Part shown: in pieces, positions 1-8,320 of the stretch
Position numbering within the stretch: position 1 is the stretch's first letter
Layout of the letters: the number at the start of each line of letters is the position of its first letter
Source: Paenibacillus apiarius
GTDB taxonomy: Bacteria; Bacillota; Bacilli; Paenibacillales; Paenibacillaceae
DNA: 64,000 nucleotides
Direction of reading: 5' to 3'
Assembly (NCBI RefSeq): GCF_017052585.1
Contig: NZ_JAFFHZ010000001.1
Coordinates: 3,525,001-3,589,000 of the forward strand
The notes under the pieces: generated by a model
What the model saw: only the letters and a program-made list of their open reading frames with translations
Told to the model about the DNA's origin: nothing
Database searches by the model: none
Translations under genes and position numbers: made by a program

Positions 1-756
1 CCAGCGCATGATATATTTACGCAAAGGCCGTATAATCATTTGCTCGATAACGACAATCAGGGCAATGCTTACCGCTGACCAAGCAAATACCTTAGCCGTA
101 TCCATATTGACTCTTGCCAGCGCGAGGGAATAACCTATCCCCTTGTCACTGCCCATCAGTTCGGCCATAATCGTAATTCGCACGGCTGAACCGACAGCCA
201 GGGTAATTCCCGTAAACACCGGAACAGCAAGGCCCGGAATAATAATATGCACAAGTCTGTGTATGAACGGGACACGGTAGACCTGAGACATTTCAAGCAG
301 GCCGTGATCAATACTCCGCATCCCGTCTGCCGTATTAAGATACATTGCCGGAAAGATAAGCAAGGCCACGACAAATAGGGGGACCCCGGAGCCGGTTCCG
401 AACCAGACCATAGCCAGGACAACAAGAATAATCGGAGGTACTCCCATGAGTAAAGACAGGACAGGGCGCATTGCTTCATAGACGACCGGAAGCCCTCCTG
501 CCAGAAGTCCACAGAGCATACCCGATCCTACACCCAGTGACAGGCCATACAACATCCGTGAACCGGAGATGAGAAGCTGTGCACCAAACTCCCCGCTGCG
601 GAGAATGTTTCCGAAAGATGCCAGCGTCTCCAACGGTGAGGCAAACAAGATGTCAGGCAGAGACATAGACAAAAGCTGCCAGAGCAGAATGAGAACGGCA
701 ATGCTTGCACCCTGAATCCACAGCCGCCGGTTACGGCTTATAATAGAAGTCTTCAT
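1..756 (-). CDS. ABC transporter permease, NitT/TauT (SsuC/TauC) type, 3' end beyond the window
   Basis: Inner-membrane permease of a binding-protein-dependent importer. Reading the minus strand from the ATG at 756 gives 252 open codons to the window edge: a positively charged start (MKTSIISRNRR), several hydrophobic helices, and the conserved cytoplasmic-loop region around MAELMGSDKGIGYSLALA, the segment that contacts the ATPase in this family. The start lies inside the end of the binding-protein gene (26-base overlap), so the two are probably translationally coupled. It is the last of four co-directional genes (methyltransferase, ATPase, lipoprotein, permease). The substrate is unknown; the upstream Fur box argues for an iron-related or iron-starvation role rather than sulfonate or nitrate uptake, which is the usual annotation of the family. 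The C-terminus is not visible. Confidence 0.88.
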   Translation of the reverse strand, partial: MKTSIISRNRRLWIQGASIAVLILLWQLLSMSLPDILFASPLETLASFGNILRSGEFGAQLLISGSRMLYGLSLGVGSGMLCGLLAGGLPVVYEAMRPVLSLLMGVPPIILVVLAMVWFGTGSGVPLFVVALLIFPAMYLNTADGMRSIDHGLLEMSQVYRVPFIHRLVHIIIPGLAVPVFTGITLAVGSAVRITIMAELMGSDKGIGYSLALARVNMDTAKVFAWSAVSIALIVVIEQMIIRPLRKYIMRW

Positions 757-1825
757 CCGGCAACTTCCCTCCGATAATTTCGGGCGAAAGAACGGACAGC
801 TCCGTATAGAAGAATTCAAGCTCCTCTTTGGCATCTTGAGCCGGTACAAATTGCAGGTTAATGGAAGGGAGCAGATTGGCAATCAGTTCCGGTGTCAGGC
901 CGTCCTGATATTTGATGATTCCCTTTGCCGCTTCCTGCGGCTGCTTATTCAAATAACTGACAGATTGCTCAAATGCCTGCTGCAGAGCGGCAACGGTCTC
1001 CGGATGTTCCTTGACCAGCTTGCCTGAGACAAGAATACCCGCCTGTGGAATCCGCGCCGGCAGTCCGGTGACCTTGGCCCATTCTTCCTGGAGGTTCATC
1101 GCCTTGAAGGTTCCCTTAACCTTTTTCGTAGCCATCGTAGCCAAGTGCTCCGGAATAACGGCATACTTCGCCTTGCCTGTAGCAAGCATCGCAACCAGTT
1201 CCTGGGGAGCACTGACATATTCCAGCTTCAAATCTTTAGAGGCATCAAGCCCGTTCTTTTTCAATAAATAACGGAATACGAGATCAGGCATATCGCCTTT
1301 CAGCGGCACATATACGGTCTGTCCGCGCAGTGTTTCCCAATCGACAGGCTCACCTTCGGGACCGACGACATAGAGAATACCCCATATGAGCACGTTCAAC
1401 AGCTTCACGTCCATCCCTCTGTTGTAGAGGTTGGCGCCAACATACGAGGGAACCGCAGATATATCCGCTTGTCCGCTCGTTATTCTCGCCCGCAGCTCAT
1501 CGGGAGATTTCCATGGCGTGTATTCAATGGTGTCCGCATACGGCTCCAACAGATGCTGCTCCAAAATATGATAAACAGGTGAAGAGATGGAGATGCCAAG
1601 CGGAGCCTGAATCGTCAGCTTAGCCAGCTTGGCTGCCTCTGTTGCGGCAGGAGAAGCAGATTCAGCAGCAGACGCTTCAGGGGAAGAAGTCTGCTGTACC
1701 TGCTGATGTTCCAATGAGGAAGCCGGCTTCTCTGCGTCTGCCCCGCAGCCAGAGATTAACATGGCACATAAGGAAATGGCTGTAACAATGATGGGAAACC
1801 GTTTGATTTTTAATGAATATGACAT
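731..1825 (-). CDS. ABC transporter substrate-binding lipoprotein (NMT1/THI5-like, SsuA type)
   Basis: Extracellular solute-binding lipoprotein of 364 residues. An N-terminal signal with hydrophobic core ends in the lipobox LISGC, giving a lipid-anchored cysteine followed by a Ser/Ala/Glu-rich linker. The body has the pattern of NMT1/THI5-like binding proteins (LLEPYADTIEYTPWKSPDELRA; ADISAVPSYVGANLY; YAVIPEHLATMA). I prefer ATG at 1825, with GGAAGG upstream, over the in-frame TTG at 1852 that would place extra residues before the signal peptide. The gene follows the ATPase with about 20 bases between them and overlaps the permease gene. The ligand cannot be read from the sequence. Confidence 0.85.
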   Translation of the reverse strand: MSYSLKIKRFPIIVTAISLCAMLISGCGADAEKPASSLEHQQVQQTSSPEASAAESASPAATEAAKLAKLTIQAPLGISISSPVYHILEQHLLEPYADTIEYTPWKSPDELRARITSGQADISAVPSYVGANLYNRGMDVKLLNVLIWGILYVVGPEGEPVDWETLRGQTVYVPLKGDMPDLVFRYLLKKNGLDASKDLKLEYVSAPQELVAMLATGKAKYAVIPEHLATMATKKVKGTFKAMNLQEEWAKVTGLPARIPQAGILVSGKLVKEHPETVAALQQAFEQSVSYLNKQPQEAAKGIIKYQDGLTPELIANLLPSINLQFVPAQDAKEELEFFYTELSVLSPEIIGGKLPDEDFYYKP

Positions 1826-1845
1826 AGGTTCATGTATCCTTCCAT

Positions 1846-2577
1846 TCACCAATCTTGATTAATATGAGTAAGAAGCACTTGCTTCACTTCCTGGATGTAA
1901 GCCTCCGTACGCAGAGCACGGGGAATCCTTAAATCGTCCTCCGGAATAAAAGCTGCCCTGGAGGGTGAAAAGCGGAGAATGCGATCCGCCAGCCGCGCGA
2001 TTTCTTCAGGATCATGGGATACATAGACAACTCCGGTTTCCCGGTCTTCAATTAAGGTAATAAGCTCCTCCTGCAGCTCCCGCTTGAGTGAAACATCGAG
2101 TGCGGAGAAAGGCTCATCCATCAGAATGATTTCCGGATCGGTTGCTAATGCCCTTGCTATGGCTGCACGCTGCTTCATTCCTCCGGATAATTGCCGCGGA
2201 TAGCTGTTCTGCACATGTGCGAGGCCGACCTTCCGAAGTATATCGGCTGCCTTGTTCATCTTGGATTTATCGTTTGCCTTGTTCATGACGTATTGCACAT
2301 TATCCAGGACGGATTTCCACGGGATAAGGCGGGGCTCCTGAAAAATATAACCGATGCTGTCGGAATACATTTCAATAGTGCCTGAGGTAGGGTCTGCGAG
2401 CCCGGCCGCCATATTCAAAAGGGTTGTCTTGCCACAACCGGAAGGCCCCAGCAAGCCGATAACTTCTCCACTGTGGAGCTTACAGGAGAAGTCAGACAGA
2501 ACCGTATTTCCGTCAAACATCTTGCTGACCGCGATAAATTCCAACAGAAGATGATTTTGGGCATGTTCCTGCCGCAT
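1846..2577 (-). CDS. ABC transporter ATP-binding protein (SsuB/TauB type)
   Basis: Cytoplasmic ATPase of the importer, about 243 residues. Walker A (GPSGCGKT, about residues 44-51), signature LSGGMKQR, Walker B IILMDEP, D-loop SALD and the switch His in VYVSHDPEEIARLADR are all present, so it should be active. The start at 2577 lies 4 bases after the stop of the upstream methyltransferase gene; an in-frame ATG at 2634 would overlap that gene and add 19 residues that do not resemble the family. It is the second gene of the Fur-box-preceded operon and pairs with the permease and the lipoprotein downstream. Confidence 0.92.
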   Translation of the reverse strand: MRQEHAQNHLLLEFIAVSKMFDGNTVLSDFSCKLHSGEVIGLLGPSGCGKTTLLNMAAGLADPTSGTIEMYSDSIGYIFQEPRLIPWKSVLDNVQYVMNKANDKSKMNKAADILRKVGLAHVQNSYPRQLSGGMKQRAAIARALATDPEIILMDEPFSALDVSLKRELQEELITLIEDRETGVVYVSHDPEEIARLADRILRFSPSRAAFIPEDDLRIPRALRTEAYIQEVKQVLLTHINQDW

Positions 2578-2581
2578 CGGC

Positions 2582-3361
2582 CTATTTGACCGCGACAAAT
2601 GTAATATGGCCGTACAAATCGGCATTGTCGTCAAAGAGGCTTATAAGGTCAAACAACCGCTGCTTGCTATGCTCGTCTTGAACGGCCTTGCTCAGAAGCT
2701 GAAGGGTTCCCTCCCAGCCTTCATCGACAATGAGCCCTTTTAACGAAAGCAGCGTCATTGGTCCGGTATGAGCATCGATACTGCTGAATCCTGCCTCGTT
2801 GAACAGCGCACTCCAGGCCGATTCCGTAAGAGGCTGAGCATTCACAAACAACACCTTGCGGAGATCACTCAGCCGGGTACGGTTTCCTTCTGCCTCCGGA
2901 TCAAGCCGCAGCAGCAAATCATGCGTTGCCAACCGTCCTCCAGGCTTCAGCACCCTCCTATATTCTTTAAGAGCTTGCCGCTTATGCTCCAGTGGAAGCA
3001 TCGATAACATAGCTTCATTAATAACAACGTCAAATGATTCATCGGCAAAAGGAAGAGAAAGCGCATTGCCCAACTCGATCCGGACGGAATTCTCCAGGCC
3101 ATGGCTCCTGATATTTTCACGAGCCTTCTGCACGCTAGGTTCATGAAGGTCAACTCCAGTCACGTCACAGCCATAGGTTTGTGCTATATGAATGGCAGTC
3201 GTGCCCATATTGGGAGCTACCTCAAGCAGCTTGGTATCGGAAGTGATTTGACAGGCTCCCAAAATTCTTTCAGTCGCCGTTTTTCCTCCCGGACGCAATC
3301 TGGTTTTCCCCAGTGAAGCCAAAAATAAATGCGCAGCCTTTTCGTTGGCGGTGTTACTCAT
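2582..3361 (-). CDS. SAM-dependent methyltransferase, first gene of Fur-boxed ABC operon
   Basis: Class I methyltransferase of 259 residues. The SAM-binding motif I is degenerate (LLEVAPNMGTTA instead of DxGxGxG), followed by an acidic strand end (VTGVDLHE), ALSLPFADESFD and RVLKPGGRLATHD, the usual motif order. It is clearly paralogous to the divergent gene at 3527: both begin with an LASLGK..LRPGG segment, and both carry a PLTE..W....GF segment and a GL(I/K) C-terminal segment. ATG 3361 is chosen because AAAGAGGTG precedes it by eight bases; the longer reading from 3409 runs through the Fur box. The substrate is unknown. Its position at the head of an iron-type ABC operon suggests modification of a metallophore or of the imported ligand (inference). 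Confidence 0.85.
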   Translation of the reverse strand: MSNTANEKAAHLFLASLGKTRLRPGGKTATERILGACQITSDTKLLEVAPNMGTTAIHIAQTYGCDVTGVDLHEPSVQKARENIRSHGLENSVRIELGNALSLPFADESFDVVINEAMLSMLPLEHKRQALKEYRRVLKPGGRLATHDLLLRLDPEAEGNRTRLSDLRKVLFVNAQPLTESAWSALFNEAGFSSIDAHTGPMTLLSLKGLIVDEGWEGTLQLLSKAVQDEHSKQRLFDLISLFDDNADLYGHITFVAVK

Positions 3362-3387
3362 GGATAGGGCACCTCTTTCATTTTGAT

Positions 3388-3402
3388 TGATAATAATTAT
3401 CA
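3388..3402. promoter_or_regulatory. Fur box upstream of the methyltransferase/ABC operon
   Basis: TGATAATAATTATCA is a perfect match to the 7-1-7 Bacillus-type Fur consensus TGATAATNATTATCA. It lies 27 bases upstream of the ATG at 3361, where a repressor would cover the promoter. The PerR and Zur consensus sequences differ at the outer bases, so Fur is the best reading. Confidence 0.85.
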
Positions 3403-3487
3403 TTATCATTAGTTACAGTATAAAGGCTCTTTATCTTTCACTCATGTGATTTGAATCACTGGTGTTGCCATTATCAGTGTAATAATA

Positions 3488-3502
3488 TGATATTGATTAT
3501 CA
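3488..3502. promoter_or_regulatory. Second Fur box, upstream of the divergent methyltransferase pair
   Basis: TGATATTGATTATCA matches the Fur 7-1-7 consensus at 13 of the 14 defined positions and is extended by another ATCA repeat (CACTATCATTA). It lies about 24 bases upstream of ATG 3527, so both arms of the divergent locus appear iron-controlled. Confidence 0.75.
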
Positions 3503-3526
3503 CTATCATTAACGGAGGGGATATGA

Positions 3527-4324
3527 ATGAATCTCCAAGCTGATTATAAAAACATGCCCGGGCACTGGGTACTGGCCAGTCTGGGCAAGAAGGTGCTGCG
3601 TCCGGGAGGTCTGCAAATGACACGTCAAATGCTCGCCGATCTCAATATCGACGAACAGGACGAGGTTATTGAATTCGCTCCCGGTCTTGGCGTAACCGCG
3701 CAGATCACATTGCGCAAGAATCCCCTTAAATACGTTGCCATTGAGCAGAATGAGGAAGCAGCTGGTATCGTTCGATCCTATGTAAACGGCAATAACCGTG
3801 ATGTCCTTATCGCCAATGCCGAGCATGTGCCTCTTCCCGATGCCTCCGCTACGATTATTTATGGCGAAGCCATGCTGACGATGCAGACTCCGGCACAGAA
3901 ATCACGAATTATTGCGGAAGCCAAACGTCTTCTGAAACCAGGCGGCAGGTACGGTATCCACGAAATGAATATGACACCGGTTGATCTGGAGGAGTCTGCC
4001 AGAAAGGAAATCCGTCAGCATTTGGCTAAATCAATCCGGGTAAATGTTGCTCCATTGACGGAAGCAGAATGGCAGCAACTGCTTATTCAGCAGGGATTCA
4101 AAATCATATCCGTGCATACTGCACCTATGCATTTGCTGCATCTCCGCCGGCTGATCCAGGATGAAGGATTAAAAGGTGTTCTAAAGATTGCAGGAAATAT
4201 CGTGAAAAACCGGCAAGCAAGAGACAGAGTGCTGACGATGCGCAAGCAGTTTGTAAAGCACGCGGCACATCTGCAAGGGATCAGCATTGTAGCTGAGTTA
4301 TTGCCTGTGGGGCATACAAAATGA
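3527..4324 (+). CDS. SAM-dependent methyltransferase, divergent Fur-boxed gene
   Basis: A 265-residue class I methyltransferase, paralogue of the divergent gene ending at 2582. Motif I is again degenerate (VIEFAPGLGVTA); KRLLKPGGRYGIHE is the post-motif III strand. The start is ATG 3527 with GGAGGGG seven bases upstream; the ATG at 3523 would be too close to the ribosome binding site and is in another frame. It overlaps the next methyltransferase by four bases (ATGA), so the two are probably co-translated. Role unknown; shared Fur control with the importer suggests that the three methyltransferases and the transporter act on the same small molecule. Confidence 0.85.
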   Translation: MNLQADYKNMPGHWVLASLGKKVLRPGGLQMTRQMLADLNIDEQDEVIEFAPGLGVTAQITLRKNPLKYVAIEQNEEAAGIVRSYVNGNNRDVLIANAEHVPLPDASATIIYGEAMLTMQTPAQKSRIIAEAKRLLKPGGRYGIHEMNMTPVDLEESARKEIRQHLAKSIRVNVAPLTEAEWQQLLIQQGFKIISVHTAPMHLLHLRRLIQDEGLKGVLKIAGNIVKNRQARDRVLTMRKQFVKHAAHLQGISIVAELLPVGHTK

Positions 4325-5031
4325 GCACATTTTATGAAGTTCTGCTCCCATTTTACGATGAGATCTTTCCTGCAAACGACAAGCAGATCAGCTTTCTGTC
4401 CTCCTGCTTTCCGGCTGCCTCCACTTTGCTTGATGTGGGTGCAGGAACGGGCAATACAGCCATTGCCCTGGCAGCGGCTGGCTATCATCTTACGGCCACG
4501 GAACCTGAACAAGGCATGCTTCCCAAAATCATTGAAAAGGCAGCTCGGGACAGGCTGCCTATAAGAGTGTTACCGCATAGCATGCAGCAGGTCTCCCGTG
4601 TGAACGAAAGGTTTGACGGTATCTACTGCATCGGCAATACTCTGCCTCATCTGGATAATTTGCAGGAAGTGCGCGTATTTCTTCAAGATGCATATCATCG
4701 GATTAAGGAGAATGGAAAGCTGGTCATTCAAACTGTGAATTTTGAAAAAGTTCTGCTCCGGCATGCTTATTCCTTTCCTGTGATAGAAAAGGAAACCTTT
4801 AGATTTACTCGTCAGTATAAGCTTCAGAATGGCAAAATTCGATTCACTGCCACCCTGGAAGACCATTCGGACATCTATTCGAACACCCTTCTCCTTTATC
4901 CCGTTACCAAAAATCAGCTGCAGAGCGAACTGCAAGAGTGCGGCTTTCATTCCATCACAGCATATGGTGATTATGCAAAGTCTCCTTATAATTCAGAAGC
5001 ACCCGGACTCGTTCTAGTTGCAGTCAAATAG
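4321..5031 (+). CDS. Class I SAM-dependent methyltransferase
   Basis: A 236-residue methyltransferase with canonical motif I (LLDVGAGTGNTAIALA), followed by the acidic TATEPEQGML and FDGIYCIGNTLPHL, the pattern of a small-molecule methyltransferase. Unlike its two neighbours it is not part of the LASLGK..LRPGG pair and is of a different subfamily. It starts in the stop codon of the preceding gene, which indicates translational coupling, and is followed by a hairpin terminator. The substrate is unknown. Confidence 0.85.
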   Translation: MSTFYEVLLPFYDEIFPANDKQISFLSSCFPAASTLLDVGAGTGNTAIALAAAGYHLTATEPEQGMLPKIIEKAARDRLPIRVLPHSMQQVSRVNERFDGIYCIGNTLPHLDNLQEVRVFLQDAYHRIKENGKLVIQTVNFEKVLLRHAYSFPVIEKETFRFTRQYKLQNGKIRFTATLEDHSDIYSNTLLLYPVTKNQLQSELQECGFHSITAYGDYAKSPYNSEAPGLVLVAVK

Positions 5032-5058
5032 AGATAGCTTTATTCATATTATGGTGTT

Positions 5059-5097
5059 GCCGCTTCGTTTTCTTGTCGGGAAACGAGCGGCTTTTTC
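5059..5097 (+). terminator. Rho-independent terminator after the methyltransferase pair
   Basis: GCCGCTTCGTTT pairs with AAACGAGCGGC with one bulged base, followed by TTTTTC. The remaining stretch to 5278 shows no gene or recognised element. Confidence 0.7.
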
Positions 5098-5278
5098 TTT
5101 CGACGACATAGAGGAAGCAAATGGTTTATGATATAGGTGAGTATAGAGAATATAGATGAGTAACCCAGCTTACTCTTCGATAAGCACCAGCACCAGTAAC
5201 TGGAATGAACAAGCAAAGCGGCTGCAGGGCAAGAAGGTGTTGCTGAGTTGAGACACAGAAATCCTGAACAGGAGAGGG

Positions 5279-6016
5279 ATGGACATGGGAACACGTTGGC
5301 GCGAAACACATGATATACAATCGGACAATGCCGATTATAAAAGAGATTGCAGGCTGTCGACACTGCTCGAATGGATGCAGCGGGCGGCCGATGCCCAGAT
5401 TGCGTCGTTCGGCGTCTCGCTGGACGAAATGATACGGCAAGGGATGGCTTGGATGCTGGTGACGGTCGATCTGGAACTGGAACGGTTGCCCCGTTATGGC
5501 GAGACGATTGATATCGAGACATGGAACAGAGGGGCCAAGGGCGTCCAGTGGCAGCGGGATTACCAAATTTACGGACCCGAACGCAAGCTGCTTGCCGAGG
5601 CCAGAACGATATGGGTGCTGGTCGACTTGAACAAGCGCCGGATTCTCCGCGCGTCAGCCTTGCCTTATGAAATTCCGGTGAATGCCGAGGATTCCGCCGG
5701 CGAGGCGCCGCGCAAAACGGACATTCCGGCCGACACCGTGCTGGAGCATGCTTACGACTTGAAGGTGCGGCTAAGCAGCATCGATATGAACGGACACTTG
5801 AACAATGCGCGTTTTGCCGATATTTGTCTGGACGCCCTGACGCAGGAACAACTGGATCGCGGCATCGCGCGCTTTCATATCACTTATCACCGAGAGGTCG
5901 CACCGGGTGACGAGATGACCGTGCTGCGTTCCGGTGAGAACGGAGCCAGCTGCTTCATCTGCGGAACGTCTGCTGAGGGCAGCCGCTTCTTCGATGCTTG
6001 TGTCGTTCTCCGTTAG
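5279..6016 (+). CDS. Acyl-ACP thioesterase (FatA/FatB-like)
   Basis: About 245 residues, the normal length for bacterial acyl-ACP thioesterases. It should hydrolyse acyl-ACP in the cytoplasm to release free fatty acids. It has a double hotdog layout: an N-terminal half with ADAQIASFGVSLDEM and the conserved ETW..G.KG..W.RD.., then a C-terminal half with the active-site region SSIDMNGHLNNARFADICLDAL, where the Asn/His pair (MNGHLNN) is typical. The start is ATG 5279 or ATG 5285; AGGAG at 5270-5274 is 4 or 10 bases away respectively, so the start is uncertain by two codons. It appears monocistronic. Confidence 0.85.
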   Translation: MDMGTRWRETHDIQSDNADYKRDCRLSTLLEWMQRAADAQIASFGVSLDEMIRQGMAWMLVTVDLELERLPRYGETIDIETWNRGAKGVQWQRDYQIYGPERKLLAEARTIWVLVDLNKRRILRASALPYEIPVNAEDSAGEAPRKTDIPADTVLEHAYDLKVRLSSIDMNGHLNNARFADICLDALTQEQLDRGIARFHITYHREVAPGDEMTVLRSGENGASCFICGTSAEGSRFFDACVVLR

Positions 6017-6053
6017 CGCAAGCAAGCTCACTTATGCTTCGCCCGAACATAGC

Positions 6054-6096
6054 CACAACCAGCCGGACCAAGGGCAGCGTCGTCCGGCTGATTGTG
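6054..6096 (+). terminator. Long hairpin downstream of the thioesterase gene
   Basis: CACAACCAGCCGGAC pairs with GTCCGGCTGATTGTG, 14 of 15 positions, with a 13-base loop. No T-run follows directly, so the terminator role is probable but not certain. The remaining sequence to 6275 shows nothing else clear. Confidence 0.5.
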
Positions 6097-6275
6097 ATGG
6101 AAAATTTACAAAAGAAAACCATTGTTCTAAAAGACCAGCATATGGTAACCTGTTCTATGTTTGCACTGATATATAGCGACTTTGGATAGAGGACCTGTGC
6201 TCTCGAACAATACACAGCCGCTGAACAAGGAGCAACGAGTACTACGATACTATACATACTTGGGAGCAGAGAGAA

Positions 6276-7421
6276 ATGAAGAGAACAATCATTGCCGCAT
6301 TGGGAATCACCTTGATTGCGGGGACATTGCTGCAGAGCGGGCAAGCTGAAGCGGGGGCAAGAAGCTACGGATATATGGATCTGAAGTCGAATCGCGCGTT
6401 CGTGCCGATCCGTTACCTGAGCGAGCAATTGAAGTACGATGTAAAGTGGGATCCGAATACGAAGGGGATTGAGGTAAGCAAAGGCGAAGATAAGGTATCC
6501 TTTACGCTTGGACAGAAAAAAGCGAAGGTCAACGACACCGTCAAGGAGATGGATGCCGTGCCATTCAGGGAAGGCGGAACGACTTACGTGCCGATCCGCT
6601 TCGTCAGCGATGCGCTGAAGCTGCAGCTGGAGTGGGACAAGTCTGGATCAGCCCTTATATTCCGGAACGGGCAAGCCGAAGCTGCACAGAAGCTTCCCGT
6701 CATTTCGACGGAGCGGAAGATATCCGCGAGCACTCCGATTAAACAGAAGCATCAAACCTTTGCCGTAGGCTCCAGACGGATCTCCGCCACGATTGTGGAA
6801 ATAGACCTGCTGCACCCTAATATCCAGCTCGGCATCGGCATTGCTAATGGCAAAACCGGATCGGTCGACAGCCTGAAGCATATGGCGAAGGTCAACGGTG
6901 CGAAAGTGGCGATGAACGGCACGTTTTTCGATGCATATACGAAATCAAGCGTGAAGGTTCCATACGGATACATCGTAAACAAAGGCAAGATGGTGCATAA
7001 AAGCTCGGGAGATAAGCGGAGCGCGCTCATCTTCACGGAGGACAATCAAGTGGAGATTATATCTGGAGAAGCGTTCCCGGAGCGCTTCGAAGAAGGCGGC
7101 GTATATGGCGGATTGCAAGCAGGCCCGCGCCTCGTGACGAACGGCAAAGTAACGGTCCATCCCGTGAAGGAAGGCTTCAAGGATCCGAAGATTTTGACCA
7201 ATGGCGGAGCCCGCAGCGCGGTTGGCGTTACGAAGGACCACAAGCTGATTCTGATGACAACGTCCAGCGCGACGATTCCCCAATTGGCCAATGCCATGAA
7301 GCAGGCCGGCGCTTATGATGCGATGAATTTGGACGGCGGCGCATCCAGCGGATTATACTATAACGGCAAATATTTAACATCTCCGGGCAGGGAGATCAGC
7401 AATGCGCTGCTCGTATTATAG
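6276..7421 (+). CDS. Secreted copper-amine-oxidase-N / phosphodiester glycosidase (NAGPA) protein
   Basis: A 381-residue exported protein. An N-terminal signal peptide (MKRTIIAALGITLIAGTLL...AEA) is followed by a copper-amine-oxidase N-terminal-like domain at about residues 35-130 (AFVPIRYLSEQL, TYVPIRFVSDAL), a wall or matrix module common in Paenibacillus. From about residue 165 to the end it has a phosphodiester glycosidase (NAGPA/DUF2233) domain: KVAMNGTFFDAY, GARSAVGVTKDHKLILMTT and the diagnostic MNLDGGASSGLYYNG. It probably acts outside the cell on glycan phosphodiesters. A good ribosome binding site (GGGAG) precedes ATG 6276, and a terminator follows. Confidence 0.85.
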   Translation: MKRTIIAALGITLIAGTLLQSGQAEAGARSYGYMDLKSNRAFVPIRYLSEQLKYDVKWDPNTKGIEVSKGEDKVSFTLGQKKAKVNDTVKEMDAVPFREGGTTYVPIRFVSDALKLQLEWDKSGSALIFRNGQAEAAQKLPVISTERKISASTPIKQKHQTFAVGSRRISATIVEIDLLHPNIQLGIGIANGKTGSVDSLKHMAKVNGAKVAMNGTFFDAYTKSSVKVPYGYIVNKGKMVHKSSGDKRSALIFTEDNQVEIISGEAFPERFEEGGVYGGLQAGPRLVTNGKVTVHPVKEGFKDPKILTNGGARSAVGVTKDHKLILMTTSSATIPQLANAMKQAGAYDAMNLDGGASSGLYYNGKYLTSPGREISNALLVL

Positions 7422-7445
7422 AGGAAAATAAAAAAACTCTAATTA

Positions 7446-7477
7446 GGCCGGTCTGGTTTACCCAGGCCGGCCTTTTC
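7446..7477 (+). terminator. Rho-independent terminator after the NAGPA protein gene
   Basis: GGCCGGTCTGG / CCAGGCCGGCC, an 11-bp stem with one T-G wobble and a five-base loop, followed by TTTTC. Confidence 0.8.
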
Positions 7478-7546
7478 GCTCGCCTAAAAGCGATAAGAAA
7501 TACTTTTTTTACTATTTAACTTTACCTGAGTAAAAAAAGTTTACCA

Positions 7547-7575
7547 TGTACAAAACTTTTTCAATGAGATACAAT
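7547..7575 (+). promoter_or_regulatory. Candidate sigma-A promoter of sodA
   Basis: TGTACA (7547-7552), a 17-base spacer, then TACAAT (7570-7575), about 55 bases before the sodA start. The -35 is only a 4/6 match. No Fur or PerR box was found beside it. Confidence 0.4.
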
Positions 7576-7631
7576 GGGCATAAGCAACCCATTAAATGTT
7601 AAGTTGATTGATGAAAAAGGAGATGAACGAA

Positions 7632-8249
7632 ATGGGACAATTCACACTCCCGGAACTGCCATATGCATACGATGAACTGGAACCTTACTTGGATGCGAGA
7701 ACGCTGGAAATACATCATGGAAAACATCATGCCGCCTATGTCGCCACCTTGAATCAAGCTTTGGATGGGAAGTCTCCATATCAAAATGCTTCCGTCGAGG
7801 AATTGATCTCGAACTTGAACGATGTGTCGGAGGACATTCGCACGACGGTGCGCAATCACGGCGGCGGACACTATGGCCACAGCGTGTTCTGGTCCATCAT
7901 GAGCCCTAATGGAGGCGGCAAGCCGTTTGGTGATATCAGCAAAGGAATCGAGAAGCATTTCGGAAGCTTTGAGCAGTTCAAGGATGATTTGAGCAAAGCT
8001 GCCGTCAGCCGCTTCGGTTCGGGCTGGGGCTGGCTTGTCGTGAACGGAGATAAGCTGGAAGTGATGAGCACGTCGAATCAGGATACCCCATTTATGGAGA
8101 ACAAGACTCCGATCCTGGTCGTCGATGTATGGGAGCATGCTTATTATTTGCAGTATCAGAACAAGCGTCCCGACTTTGTGTCGGCATGGTGGAATGTGGT
8201 GAACTGGGAGGAAGTCAATCGCCGCTATAATGAAGCGTTTGACTCTTAG
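7632..8249 (+). CDS. sodA: Superoxide dismutase [Mn/Fe]
   Basis: A 205-residue cytoplasmic superoxide dismutase, converting superoxide to hydrogen peroxide and oxygen. Visible metal ligands of the family are the His of [13 protein letters not shown], the His in [12 protein letters not shown] and the Asp and His in [21 protein letters not shown]. The GGG..GHS..W segment and a Gly in GSGWGWLVV are the usual second-sphere markers. ATG 7632 is chosen because AAGGAG precedes it by nine bases and the protein then starts [19 protein letters not shown], the standard N-terminus; upstream in-frame ATGs lack this. The next gene, an Fe-S type regulator, follows after 71 bases. Confidence 0.95.
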   Translation: MGQFTLPELPYAYDELEPYLDARTLEIHHGKHHAAYVATLNQALDGKSPYQNASVEELISNLNDVSEDIRTTVRNHGGGHYGHSVFWSIMSPNGGGKPFGDISKGIEKHFGSFEQFKDDLSKAAVSRFGSGWGWLVVNGDKLEVMSTSNQDTPFMENKTPILVVDVWEHAYYLQYQNKRPDFVSAWWNVVNWEEVNRRYNEAFDS

Positions 8250-8287
8250 CTTGAGTGGAGCAGCGGAGGATTCGAGTTAAAGCCGAT

Positions 8288-8307
8288 TGCCGGGATAATC
8301 CCCGGCA
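8288..8307. other. Short palindrome between sodA and the regulator gene
   Basis: TGCCGGG-ATAATC-CCCGGCA, a 7-bp stem, lies directly before the ribosome binding site AGGAAGGGG of the regulator gene. It lacks a T-run. It could be an operator, a weak attenuator or an mRNA structure limiting translation. Confidence 0.4.
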
Positions 8308-8320
8308 GGAAGGGGTGTAG

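Noticed and set aside
156-710. Two minus-strand frames of 118 and 60 codons
   Set aside because: They are out-of-frame shadows of the permease, whose true frame is open from 756 to the window edge.
7500-7631. PerR or Fur box upstream of sodA
   Set aside because: AT-rich, but no stretch matches TTATAATNATTATAA or TGATAATNATTATCA well.
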